Below, in pieces: positions 24,961-32,808 of a stretch of 64,000 nucleotides of DNA (position 1 is the stretch's first letter; the number at the start of each line of letters is the position of its first letter). The stretch is from Akkermansia muciniphila (GTDB lineage Bacteria; Verrucomicrobiota; Verrucomicrobiia; Verrucomicrobiales; Akkermansiaceae). The DNA is taken from contig SFDX01000006.1 of NCBI GenBank assembly GCA_004557455.1, positions 1 to 64,000 on the forward strand, written 5' to 3'. The position numbers were made by a program, and so were the translations under genes. Under the pieces are notes generated by a model. It was not told where the DNA came from and ran no database searches. It saw only the letters and a list, made by a program, of their open reading frames with translations.

Positions 24961-25710
24961 TCAATCGCGATAAATCTCCGATGTATTGCTGTCCACGCGC
25001 TCGATACCGAGGCGTTCCTCACGATCCATCTGCACGGAGATAACAGACAGAATATGGGTAATGGCCACCTCCATATCCGTGATACTCTTTTGAATACGGC
25101 TGCGGAAGAAGAAGTAGGAAGCCATACAGGGAATGGCCAGCACCAAACCGCCGGCGGTAGTGACCATAGCCTCGTAGATACCGTTGGCCATCTGCATTTG
25201 CTTCACACCCTCAAAGTTACCGTTAGCCATCTCGTAGAAGGTTTTCATCATACCCAACACGGTACCGAGCAAACCGAGCATGGGGGCGATGGAGCCGATG
25301 TCGGAAAGCCAGCTGATTTGTCGACTGAGCTGGCTGGCCTGTCGCGAACCCTCGGCGGAAGCAATCTCGCGCACCTCGTCAATGGTAGCGCGGGGATTAC
25401 GACGCAGGAACATGATAATCACCTGTACCGTGAGGGCAAAACAGGAGTTATCTCGCTCACAAAGGTCCAGAAGCGCCGTGTAATCCTTGCGGCGTATACC
25501 GCTCTCCACCTGCGTCACCATGCGATTGGGCAGCACGGCGGAGGGGCGCGTCGTCCACATGCAGATGAAGAAAATCATGGCAGCTATCACGGAAAGACCG
25601 AAGAGCGGGTACATCAACTTACCACCCTTGTCGAAGAGGTCCGCCACATTACCCATGCTGCCGGCATCCGCAAGAAGCATGTTGCACGATTCGATGAACA
25701 GATTTTGCAT
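24961..25710 (-). CDS. exbB: MotA/TolQ/ExbB proton channel protein
   Basis: A 249-aa protein with three membrane helices and the family core: a long cytoplasmic loop, then SIAPMLGLLGTVLGMMKTF and TTAGGLVLAIPCM. Forms the proton channel with ExbD. The start at Met 25710 (MQNLF) lies 10 nt after a TTGAAT-17-TACAAT promoter; the upstream in-frame Met at 25722 overlaps the -10 box and is rejected. First gene of a six-gene operon. Confidence 0.93.
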   Translation of the reverse strand: MQNLFIESCNMLLADAGSMGNVADLFDKGGKLMYPLFGLSVIAAMIFFICMWTTRPSAVLPNRMVTQVESGIRRKDYTALLDLCERDNSCFALTVQVIIMFLRRNPRATIDEVREIASAEGSRQASQLSRQISWLSDIGSIAPMLGLLGTVLGMMKTFYEMANGNFEGVKQMQMANGIYEAMVTTAGGLVLAIPCMASYFFFRSRIQKSITDMEVAITHILSVISVQMDREERLGIERVDSNTSEIYRD

Positions 25711-25720
25711 AGACGGGCGC

Positions 25721-25749
25721 ATTGTATCGCATTTCCACGCTTCATTCAA
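25721..25749 (-). promoter_or_regulatory. Promoter of the exbB envelope operon
   Basis: TTGAAT, 17 nt, TACAAT, then 10 nt to ATG 25710. Confidence 0.7.
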
Positions 25750-25785
25750 GCCCTTTGGCTGTCTGTACACCGTTTTTTTGCGCCC

Positions 25786-26496
25786 TTAGGCTCCGTCCAC
25801 TCGGTCTCGGATGGGAAAGTCGTAACTGTAAAGAGGTTCGTCAGAGTCGAAGTAATAGTGCCACCACTCCTTGGAATAGTTGGAAAAACCGACCTTCCGC
25901 AGGGCATCCCGCAGCTTCCGACGGTTTGACTGCTGAGCCGGGGTAATTCCCGGGTAATCCGTTGCAGAGCTCACATCCAGCAAATCATGGTGCCCGCCCA
26001 TATCCAGCGGTTTCCCGGTCTTCAAATCACAAAGGGTAATGTCCACGGCTATGCACCAACTGTGCTCCGAGACATCGCGGATATATTTTCCTTCATATAT
26101 TCCCCGCTTGGTGATATTCGGATAATATTTCCATCGCATCCGGTCATCGGGGGTTTTGGACCACTCGTAAAAATCCTTCATGGCCCGCGCCGGCCGATAG
26201 GCATCATACACCAGAAGCCCCAGTCCTTCCTTGGCTAACTCACGCGCCGCCTTCGCAAGCGCCCGTGCCGCATCCAGCCGCAGCACCGCCCTGCGCCCTT
26301 CGTACCCCGCCAGGGGCCTCCCCACAAAGTTATCATACCCCGCATAACGCAAATCCGTTCTCACCCCCGGCACCACAGCATCTAGGTAGCACAACTTCTG
26401 CCTGACCCCGGCACAAAAAACCGCCCCGTTTCTCTCACCCGCACACCCCCACACAAACACCGCCGCCACAGCAGCTCCGATCATCAGCATTCTCAT
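25786..26496 (-). CDS. VanX/DdpX-like D-Ala-D-Ala dipeptidase lipoprotein
   Basis: A zinc peptidase that would cleave D-Ala-D-Ala, either in wall recycling or scavenging. The 236-aa protein has a lipoprotein-like leader with Cys18, then the M15D layout: VYDAYRP, the metal site S-E-H145...A-V-D152 and the catalytic Glu with the third ligand in EWWHY (E210, H213). In the SxHxxGxAxD signature the Gly is replaced by Cys (SEHSWCIAVD). No vanHA-type genes adjoin, so a resistance role is not indicated. Its promoter and first 10 codons are duplicated at 29779-29852. Confidence 0.9.
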   Translation of the reverse strand: MRMLMIGAAVAAVFVWGCAGERNGAVFCAGVRQKLCYLDAVVPGVRTDLRYAGYDNFVGRPLAGYEGRRAVLRLDAARALAKAARELAKEGLGLLVYDAYRPARAMKDFYEWSKTPDDRMRWKYYPNITKRGIYEGKYIRDVSEHSWCIAVDITLCDLKTGKPLDMGGHHDLLDVSSATDYPGITPAQQSNRRKLRDALRKVGFSNYSKEWWHYYFDSDEPLYSYDFPIRDRVDGA

Positions 26497-26539
26497 GCAC
26501 CCTATTGTACCACACCCCTCCCCTCATGGCAAGGGTATA
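26465..26539. repeat. Direct repeat copy A (75 bp)
   Basis: Covers the promoter and first codons of the VanX-like gene. It is identical to 29779-29852 except for one base missing there. Same orientation as copy B; the pair brackets the AT-rich glycosylation cassette. Confidence 0.95.
26504..26532 (-). promoter_or_regulatory. Leaderless promoter of the VanX-like gene
   Basis: TTGCCA, 17 nt, TACAAT, then 7 nt to ATG 26496. It lies within direct repeat A. Confidence 0.75.
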
Positions 26540-26662
26540 AACTCGTTATAAAAGAGTGACAAGCAAAACACCTTGATGTCATACTCTCAAAACAACGCAC
26601 AAATGACCTCCTCACGGAATTAAACATTTGATAACATTTGTTCACCAATAAATAACTCAGAA

Positions 26663-28186
26663 TCAACTTCTAACTTCTTCCTGCCGATTTCTTCGTCTGA
26701 AAACCCTATACCTCCCCCCAACAGCCCCAACATATTCATACCCGGGATCCATGAACATCTCCCACTCCGATGGCTCTCTTCCCAGAACAATATACTCCGT
26801 TGATTGAAACCTAATCGCTCGAGTCGCTTCAATATAAAAATGGTCCGAAATACTTCGGCTGACCGCAGGTTGATAAAAGTGACAAATAGGAGGTAAAACA
26901 CCGAGTGCATTATAAAAGAAAGTCGGCACCCCATCAAGAAGCAAATAGTCCTTATTTCCTGAAGTCACTCGGACGAATTCACTAAGTAGCTCGCGCCCGC
27001 ACTCATTGGCCTGCTTCCATTCCGATTCATAGCGATGGTGAGCGTATAGAAAACATACTATACTCGAAATAATCAAAATGACACATTGGACGAATTTACG
27101 CTCGTTAGAATCTCCCTTTCTATCGAAAAAAAATCGATAAAGCAAACTTAGCAAAATGATTTGAAAAGGGATAAACGAAGCATAATAGTGGCTAAAATTA
27201 TATATACCGCCGAATACGGCCAAAAGAGTTCCAAAGAGAGAGAGGAGTATAGCCAACGAAATTCCTGCACCTCTCTTCCGGGTTCCAAACCCACGAATGA
27301 GAAAAAGCAGAAAACCACCACAATAGATGAGAGAAGAAAATACAAACGCAAAAGTCGGGCCGAAACGCCACAGGAAATTTCGTAATAGTCCGTTCGATGC
27401 CAAAGCCCCAGATAAAACGACCGCAGGATCTGCGAAAATAATAGATTCTCCTTGACCTGCATAAGCAAGATTAAAATAGAAATAAGAATCGAACAAATCG
27501 CGCAAGGAACCTACTGAGACAAAATAAAAGATTACAGGAATAGTAACAAGAGAAAAACCGGCAAAGAAAGAAAAAAATAACAAAAAACCTTTCCGCCATG
27601 AATCATCCCTGACACAACGACAAAATAACCAAATCAATAAGGGCGCCCAATAAACAGAGATATTAAATTTTGTCCAAATCGCTACAGCGGAACCGATCCC
27701 ACCCCAGAATCCAATCCGATTATGGTTATCCTCCTGAAGAATCTGATAGAGGGTAATAAGCTGAAACGGAACAATCAATTCCGATGGATTACATGAAAAA
27801 CCTGAGGCAAAGATGGTATACAATGACACCGTCACCACACAGGCACCCAGCTCTGAAGCGAATGTCTTGGCAATTCTATATGAAAAAATAATTGCAACTG
27901 TTTGAGCAAACAAAAACAACAGTATAACACCATACCTGGAAGATCCGGTAATCAGGGCCCCCAGAGCATAGACAAAATACAATATCGGCCCCTTATGATC
28001 CCACACTTCCCTATAGGGCTCATGCCCATACAGCAAGCCCTGACCACAAGCACTGTAGATATCCTGATCAAGGCATGGTACGAAAGCGGTAAACGGATTA
28101 TATGAGCCTACAAGTCCAAGACAAACAGACAATGAAAACAGGACCCAAAAAGTAAAAAGAACAACGTTATGCCTTACTAATATCAC
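26663..28186 (-). CDS. GT-C fold membrane glycosyltransferase (GtrC-like)
   Basis: A 507-aa polytopic protein with about 10-12 membrane helices. The first outer loop carries two acidic residues (D40, D42 in CLDQDIY) and the segment GHEPYREVWDHKGP, both typical of PMT/ArnT-like GT-C enzymes that use lipid-linked sugars. The C-terminal ~110 residues are soluble. In the cassette it is the likely final transferase that decorates a surface polymer. It overlaps gtrA by 20 nt. Strongly AT-rich. Confidence 0.85.
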   Translation of the reverse strand: MILVRHNVVLFTFWVLFSLSVCLGLVGSYNPFTAFVPCLDQDIYSACGQGLLYGHEPYREVWDHKGPILYFVYALGALITGSSRYGVILLFLFAQTVAIIFSYRIAKTFASELGACVVTVSLYTIFASGFSCNPSELIVPFQLITLYQILQEDNHNRIGFWGGIGSAVAIWTKFNISVYWAPLLIWLFCRCVRDDSWRKGFLLFFSFFAGFSLVTIPVIFYFVSVGSLRDLFDSYFYFNLAYAGQGESIIFADPAVVLSGALASNGLLRNFLWRFGPTFAFVFSSLIYCGGFLLFLIRGFGTRKRGAGISLAILLSLFGTLLAVFGGIYNFSHYYASFIPFQIILLSLLYRFFFDRKGDSNERKFVQCVILIISSIVCFLYAHHRYESEWKQANECGRELLSEFVRVTSGNKDYLLLDGVPTFFYNALGVLPPICHFYQPAVSRSISDHFYIEATRAIRFQSTEYIVLGREPSEWEMFMDPGYEYVGAVGGRYRVFRRRNRQEEVRS

Positions 28187-28583
28187 GAAAAGAAATAAAA
28201 TAATTTAAGAGAAATTGAATCATAGTGACGAAGAATATACTTACGAGCTTCGCCGAAGTGAGTCCTAAAAGCAAAACATCCGCCAAAACATAAATGATCA
28301 ACGATGCAATCAGGAGGCCGAAAATCCCCGTTGCAAAGAAACATATAAAACGATATCTGATATTATCAGTCTTTTTAAAATTAAAAAAAGCGTTGAGTAT
28401 AAAGTTGTTAGTAATTCCGCATGTAACACTGACGGCGTTAGCTGCAAGGTAATAGCTATGCCAGACGGGGATACTGGTCAAGAATAAAAATACAAGAGCA
28501 TCGATTGTTACCCCGGATAAGCCTATTAAACAGTAAAGTACAAGTTTCCGAATTTGGCTTTTGTAGCAAGAAATTAACATCAT
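28167..28583 (-). CDS. GtrA-like flippase
   Basis: A 138-aa protein with four membrane helices and the GtrA/DPMS-associated pattern (YCLIGLSGVTIDALVFLFL, then NFILNAFFNFK). GtrA proteins translocate undecaprenyl-phosphate-linked sugar to the periplasmic side. The ATG at 28583 immediately follows the stop of the GtrB-like gene, and the 3' end overlaps the GT-C gene by 20 nt, so the three are one translational unit. Confidence 0.9.
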   Translation of the reverse strand: MMLISCYKSQIRKLVLYCLIGLSGVTIDALVFLFLTSIPVWHSYYLAANAVSVTCGITNNFILNAFFNFKKTDNIRYRFICFFATGIFGLLIASLIIYVLADVLLLGLTSAKLVSIFFVTMIQFLLNYFISFRDISKA

Positions 28584-29339
28584 TCAACGTCTGGAGAATT
28601 TAACAGTCTGAAGAAAAGCTCGGAAAGAAGCCTTGAACAACCTCCATTTCTTAATAGAAACCTCTCCGGTTTGACGCTCTCGATGAGGCACTTCGATTTC
28701 AGCAAAACGAAGCCCCTTTTTGGCAACGTACCCACTGACGATCAAATTAGGTGCAAATGTGTCCTCGGGGATTTTAAAAAAAAGCTCCTTAAATGCACTT
28801 GAGCGCATCAATCTGTAAGGAGAGTTCACATCCCACACAGTCCTACCGCCATAGAAAAAACGAATAACGATTCTTGAAACAAGGCTCACCATTTTCCGAG
28901 AGAATGGCTGACGCCTCCCTTTTCTGGTTCCGAGCAAAAAGTCATGAGAATCTCGCAATCTCCATAATTTCTCAAAAGATTCTGCCCCCATCTCATTGTC
29001 GCTATCCATCTGGAATATCCATTCTGATAAGGACACGACATCTCTGTATCCTTGCAAAATGGTTGGACCATGGCCTGAATTTTTTTTGTCGATGATACGG
29101 ATTGTACCATGATGAGCAGATGCAGCAGTTCGCAAAACGTTCAAGGAGTTATCCTTTGATCCGTCATTATACACGAAGATGCAAAAATGTATTCCCAACC
29201 GCTCCAAGGCCCTGCTCCATTCCTCAAGCACCATCCGGATCGAATCCTGCTCATTATAGACGGGCACGACAACAACGAGGTCATAGTATGAGCTGTCGTC
29301 GGTCTCACCCATAGTCGTGATACAAGGACTCTGTTTCAT
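28584..29339 (-). CDS. GtrB/DPM1-like polyprenyl-phosphate glycosyltransferase
   Basis: A 251-aa family 2 transferase resembling dolichyl/undecaprenyl-phosphate sugar synthases: VVPVYNEQDSI at the N-terminus, VYNDGSKD, the metal site QMDSDNE and VNSPYRLMRSSAF. It lacks C-terminal membrane helices, so it relies on membrane association. It would charge the lipid carrier with sugar, which GtrA flips and the GT-C enzyme transfers. The ATG overlaps the stop of a 69-codon upstream ORF (ATGA). Confidence 0.9.
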   Translation of the reverse strand: MKQSPCITTMGETDDSSYYDLVVVVPVYNEQDSIRMVLEEWSRALERLGIHFCIFVYNDGSKDNSLNVLRTAASAHHGTIRIIDKKNSGHGPTILQGYRDVVSLSEWIFQMDSDNEMGAESFEKLWRLRDSHDFLLGTRKGRRQPFSRKMVSLVSRIVIRFFYGGRTVWDVNSPYRLMRSSAFKELFFKIPEDTFAPNLIVSGYVAKKGLRFAEIEVPHRERQTGEVSIKKWRLFKASFRAFLQTVKFSRR

Positions 29340-29545
29340 GAGATTAATGAAAGATAATACCGTAATACTTGCACAGAAAGATTACTCCCGTAGATGCGCA
29401 GGCAGTATACAACATTTCGAATGCTGTAGTCAAGCCTAAACACATTTTTTTCCGACTTCAACGTAAAAAAACGAGTCCCCTCTTTTCCCAGAGAAAGAAT
29501 AGCGGACTTCAATTTCTGCCTAACTCGTTGATTTTCAGCGTTCAC
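29336..29545 (-). CDS. Small ORF coupled to the GtrB-like gene
   Basis: A 69-aa frame starting GTG at 29545 that ends in an ATGA overlap with the GtrB-like gene. The sequence is basic with a Tyr/Leu/Ser-rich C-terminus and matches no family I know. The frame stays open about 11 codons further upstream before a stop, so it may be the trimmed end of a larger gene broken when the island formed. The coupling is the main reason to list it. Confidence 0.4.
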   Translation of the reverse strand: MNAENQRVRQKLKSAILSLGKEGTRFFTLKSEKNVFRLDYSIRNVVYCLRIYGSNLSVQVLRYYLSLIS

Positions 29546-29753
29546 CGTGAGGTATACATTCGAGATGATAATGATTTACCCAGACGCGGACAGCAAACTG
29601 TCTTCCTCCCGATAGGCTCGATAGAGAACCTTGAGTCGTCAACTATTGGCTCCTACTCGAACGAGTAAGAGCCAAAGTAAGCTGTGGACGTATCGAAAGG
29701 CACAAGAAGGTGGAATCCAATCCGACGAAAAGGGGAATTCAAAGGTCTGAGCC
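29546..29753. other. Gene-free island edge
   Basis: No gene is visible on either strand. The stretch holds the 30-bp inverted repeat at 29646-29675 and otherwise nothing I recognise. Confidence 0.5.
29646..29675. repeat. 30-bp inverted repeat
   Basis: Arms of 14 nt (TTGGCTCCTACTCG and its near-perfect complement, one mismatch) around an AA centre. No T-run follows on either strand, so it does not look like an intrinsic terminator. It could be a protein-binding or recombination site at the island edge. Confidence 0.75.
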
Positions 29754-29810
29754 TCAGTCCCCGGCAAACATTGTCCCTGCCACAGCAGCTCCGATCATCA
29801 GCATTCTCAT
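29754..29810 (-). pseudogene. Truncated 5' end of the VanX-like gene
   Basis: The first ~10 codons match the VanX-like gene at 26496 (MRMLMIGAAVA), then the sequence diverges and stops after 18 codons. It is the coding part of direct repeat B, left over from the duplication. Confidence 0.8.
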
Positions 29811-29852
29811 GCCCCTATTGTACCACACCCCTCCCCTCATGGCAAGGGTATA
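29779..29852. repeat. Direct repeat copy B (74 bp)
   Basis: Same sequence as 26465-26539 with one base deleted between the -10 box and the ATG. It abuts the stem-loop that follows the ankyrin gene, so the VanX promoter originally lay right after the ankyrin gene. Confidence 0.95.
29817..29845 (-). promoter_or_regulatory. Duplicated VanX promoter facing the glycosylation island
   Basis: TTGCCA, 17 nt, TACAAT, then 6 nt to the truncated ORF's ATG. It points into the gtr genes, about 0.45 kb upstream of the GtrB-like start, and is the best candidate for driving them. Confidence 0.6.
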
Positions 29853-29879
29853 CTGGACGGAAAGGAAATGAGCGTCCAG
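29853..29879 (-). terminator. Stem-loop after the ankyrin gene
   Basis: CTGGACG/CGTCCAG stem with a 13-nt loop, just past the ankyrin stop and touching repeat B. It lacks a T-run, so it may end transcription weakly or act as an mRNA 3' end. Confidence 0.4.
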
Positions 29880-29893
29880 CATCCGGGAGGCCC

Positions 29894-31015
29894 TCACTTT
29901 ACCCGGGGGACGTTTTGCAGCAGAGGGCGGAGGTGGGGGCGGGCGTAGTCGGCAGCGGTTTTGCCGGAGGAATCGGGGCGGGTGGGGTCTGCGCCGTGGG
30001 AAAGGAGGAGCCGTACGATAGCCTCGCGGCCGCAGAAGGCGGCAATCATAAGGGGAGTGCGGCCATCGGCATCGGGGGAATCCGCGGGCACACCGGCGTT
30101 GAGTAGGCTCTGCACCTCGGTCAGTAGCCCGCCGCGACAGGCCGCGCGGAGCATCGGCGATGCGGCGGGCTCGGGGGCACCGTGTGCGCGAAGGAGAGCC
30201 ACCAAGGCAGCCGAGCCCGTTTCCGCAGCAACGAGGAGGGGCGTCCTTCCGCAGGCATCGTCCCGCGCCGGATCTGCGCCTGCGGTCAGCAAACAGCACA
30301 CCGTCTCCTCATTGCCCGTCGCCGCGGCGTGCATCAGCGGAGTCACCCCCTCCGAGTCCGGCAGATTCGGATCGGCGCCGAGTTCTATCAGAGCGCGCAC
30401 AGCCTCTGTATGCGCCTCACCGGCGGCCACGGCAAGAGCCGAGCTGCCTCCCGCCCCCTTCGCCCCAGGTTCCGCCCCGTACTTCACCAAGAGACGCAGC
30501 ATCGGCTCCTCGCCACGACGGGCTGCCACAAGGAGCGCGCGATTGAGCAGGGCCGTATCCGTTTTCTTCTCACAGCTCAGCAACATCTCGGCCACCGCAG
30601 AACGCCCCCGGCGCACGGCGTACAGCAGCGCCGTATCCCCCTCGGAATCACGTGCCCCGCCCCCTACCCCGTTTGCCAACAACAGGCGCACCGTATCCGC
30701 ATGCCCGTTCTCAGAGGCACGCATAAGGGGAGTTATACCGTAAACACCCCCGCCCTGCGGCCTCGCGCCGTGGCGCAGCAACCATGCCACCGCCGCCGTC
30801 CGACCTTCCTGCGCGGCGGCATCCAACGGCGTCAGACCGTCCTCCCACACGGCATTGAGGTCCGCGCCGAGGTTCCGGCATCGCTCCAAGGCCGTCACAT
30901 CTCCCCGAAGGGCAGCCTCATACAGCAAGCCGGCCACACTCTCCGTGCACGGCTCCGCTGCCTCGGCACAGCAAACCGGTGCCGCCAACAGCATAACGAT
31001 TCCACGTCCGATCAT
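29894..31015 (-). CDS. Exported ankyrin-repeat protein
   Basis: A 373-aa protein with a short signal peptide (residues 1-18, ending in CAEA) and about ten ankyrin repeats covering nearly all the rest (repeated G-x-TPL-x-x-A pattern, often ending GADP). Repeats such as DSEGVTPLMHAAATGNEE show the full consensus. Probably a periplasmic protein-protein interaction module with unknown partner. The Met at 31015 is chosen over the in-frame Met at 31036 because a TTGCTT-17-TACACT promoter ends 6 nt before it and overlaps the earlier one. Confidence 0.88.
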   Translation of the reverse strand: MIGRGIVMLLAAPVCCAEAAEPCTESVAGLLYEAALRGDVTALERCRNLGADLNAVWEDGLTPLDAAAQEGRTAAVAWLLRHGARPQGGGVYGITPLMRASENGHADTVRLLLANGVGGGARDSEGDTALLYAVRRGRSAVAEMLLSCEKKTDTALLNRALLVAARRGEEPMLRLLVKYGAEPGAKGAGGSSALAVAAGEAHTEAVRALIELGADPNLPDSEGVTPLMHAAATGNEETVCCLLTAGADPARDDACGRTPLLVAAETGSAALVALLRAHGAPEPAASPMLRAACRGGLLTEVQSLLNAGVPADSPDADGRTPLMIAAFCGREAIVRLLLSHGADPTRPDSSGKTAADYARPHLRPLLQNVPRVK

Positions 31016-31021
31016 GCCGAC

Positions 31022-31050
31022 AGTGTACCGCATCACCGCTCAAGAAGCAA
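31022..31050 (-). promoter_or_regulatory. Leaderless promoter of the ankyrin gene
   Basis: TTGCTT, 17 nt, TACACT, then 6 nt to ATG 31015. Confidence 0.7.
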
Positions 31051-31100
31051 GGAAAAAGCCCGCAGTATATGCAGTAAGCCCAACCTCACGCATTTTGGGC

Positions 31101-31129
31101 TTGCCTTTCCTGCGGGTTTGGGGTAAGAT
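31101..31129 (+). promoter_or_regulatory. purH promoter with a short leader
   Basis: TTGCCT, 17 nt, TAAGAT, then 37 nt to ATG 31167. One of the few units here with a real 5' leader (about 30 nt). Confidence 0.6.
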
Positions 31130-31166
31130 GGCGTGCCGCAAACGCGGTCGCACAAGACAATTCGTT

Positions 31167-32723
31167 ATGGAAAACAACAAGATTGAGCGTGCCCTGCTGT
31201 CCGTATCGGACAAAACGGGCCTTGAAGAGTTCGCCCGTGGGCTGGTAGCCGAGGGCGTGCAGCTTATTTCCACGGGCGGCACCTGCCGCTTCCTCAAGGA
31301 ACTGGGTCTGCCGGTGACGGAGATATCGGACTACACAGGGGCGCCGGAGTTGTTTGACGGCCGAGTAAAAACCCTTCATCCCAAGGTGCACGGCGGCCTG
31401 CTGCAGCGCCGCGACTCGGAGGAGCACAAGCGCCAGGCAGCCGACAACGGCATCCCCACCATCGACTTGGTGTGCGTGAACCTCTACCCCTTTGAGGAGA
31501 CCGTGGCCAAGGAGGGCGTGACCCTGGCCGAGGCCATCGAGAAAATCGACATCGGCGGCCCGTCCATGCTGCGTTCTGCGGCCAAGAACTACGATGCCGT
31601 CACCGTTGTCTCCGACCCTGCGGACTACGCCACCGTGTTGGAGGAAATGCGCAACCACGAAGGCAGCACCACGCTGAAGACGCGTGAGAAGCTGGCCGTC
31701 AAGGTCTTCGTACGCACCTCTGCCTACGACTCTGCCATCTCGAACTACCTCGGCCACCGTGCGGAGGAAAGCACCAAGAACAATTTCACCCTCTCCCTGC
31801 CCTTCTGCCAGACCCTGCGCTACGGCGACAACCCGCACCAGCCCAGCGTCCTCTACGGTAACTTCGAGAGCATTTTCACCCAGCTGCAGGGCAAGGAGCT
31901 CTCCTACACCAATGTGCTGGACTTGGATGCTGCTGCTTCCCTCATCATGAACTTCCGCCGCCCGACGGTGGGCATCCTCAAGCACACCAACCCCTGCGGT
32001 GTGGGCCAAGATAACGAGGACTTGGTGGAGGCTTGGAAGCGCGCCTACCAAACGGACACGCAGGCGCCCTTCGGCGGTGTTATCGTCATGAATCGTACCA
32101 TGACGGAGGCCCTCGCTCGCATCGTCGGGGCCATCTTCACGGATGTCATCATTGCCCCGGACTATGAGCCGGAGGCCCGTGCCATCCTCCAGAAGAAGAA
32201 GAACTGCCGTATCATGCGTATCAACATGGAGGCTTGGCGCAATTTCTGCAAGGAGCCGATGATCCGCACCGCTCCCGGCGGTCTGATGACCATGAAGCGC
32301 GACGACGAAGTCATGGGGCTCGATAACCTCATCTCCAAGGTCGTGACCAAGCGCATGCCTACCGCCGATGAGTTGGATGCCATGCAGTTCGCTTGGCGCG
32401 TCTGCAAGCAGGTGCACTCCAATGCCATCGTCTTTACGGACAAGAACGGCACCTTGGGCATCGGCGCCGGCCAGATGAGCCGCGTGGATTCCGCCAAGAT
32501 TGCCGTGTGGAAGGCCAAGCAGGCCGGTCTCTCCCTAGAGGGCAGTGTCATCGCTTCCGATGGTCTCTTCCCCTTCGCGGACGGCCTGCAGACAGCTATC
32601 GACGCCGGTGCTACGGCCTGCATTCAGCCGGGTGGTTCCATCCGTGACCAAGAGGTGATCGAGGCAGCGGACGCCGCCGGTATTGCGATGGTGATGACGG
32701 GTGCTCGCCACTTCCTGCACTGA
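31167..32723 (+). CDS. purH: Bifunctional AICAR transformylase / IMP cyclohydrolase
   Basis: Catalyses the last two steps of IMP synthesis. The N-terminal cyclohydrolase (MGS-like) domain (residues ~1-190) contains STGGTCRFL and [14 protein letters not shown]; the AICARFT domain follows with [18 protein letters not shown] and the end region [13 protein letters not shown] plus TGARHFLH. The 518-aa length is standard. The Met at 31167 gives the normal N-terminus ([16 protein letters not shown]). Monocistronic, followed by a strong terminator. Confidence 0.97.
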   Translation: MENNKIERALLSVSDKTGLEEFARGLVAEGVQLISTGGTCRFLKELGLPVTEISDYTGAPELFDGRVKTLHPKVHGGLLQRRDSEEHKRQAADNGIPTIDLVCVNLYPFEETVAKEGVTLAEAIEKIDIGGPSMLRSAAKNYDAVTVVSDPADYATVLEEMRNHEGSTTLKTREKLAVKVFVRTSAYDSAISNYLGHRAEESTKNNFTLSLPFCQTLRYGDNPHQPSVLYGNFESIFTQLQGKELSYTNVLDLDAAASLIMNFRRPTVGILKHTNPCGVGQDNEDLVEAWKRAYQTDTQAPFGGVIVMNRTMTEALARIVGAIFTDVIIAPDYEPEARAILQKKKNCRIMRINMEAWRNFCKEPMIRTAPGGLMTMKRDDEVMGLDNLISKVVTKRMPTADELDAMQFAWRVCKQVHSNAIVFTDKNGTLGIGAGQMSRVDSAKIAVWKAKQAGLSLEGSVIASDGLFPFADGLQTAIDAGATACIQPGGSIRDQEVIEAADAAGIAMVMTGARHFLH

Positions 32724-32744
32724 TCCCCGCCCCTGATCTTTCTC

Positions 32745-32783
32745 GCACCCCGGGCGGTTCATCCGGTCGGGGTGCTTTGTTTT
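32745..32783 (+). terminator. purH terminator
   Basis: Stem GCACCCCG/CGGGGTGC with a loop that itself pairs, followed by TTTGTTTT. Confidence 0.85.
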
Positions 32784-32808
32784 CCGAAATCATTACCTAT
32801 ACCATACT

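Larger units (their letters stand above)
26540..29778. mobile_element. AT-rich GtrABC-like island between direct repeats
   Basis: A 3.2-kb insert much richer in A+T than the flanks, holding gtrC-like, gtrA and gtrB-like genes on one strand plus a small coupled ORF. It is bracketed by 75/74-bp direct repeats of the VanX promoter region. No transposase or integrase is present. The 26540-26662 stretch holds no gene; it contains a short ACATTTG direct repeat near 26628. Confidence 0.7.

Noticed and set aside
25786-26496. Vancomycin-resistance locus
   Set aside because: Only a VanX-like dipeptidase is present; no vanH, vanA/B ligase or vanRS genes adjoin, so wall recycling is more likely.
31086-32417. 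A 443-codon open frame on the - strand
   Set aside because: Antisense to purH, whose conserved motifs occupy the + strand.
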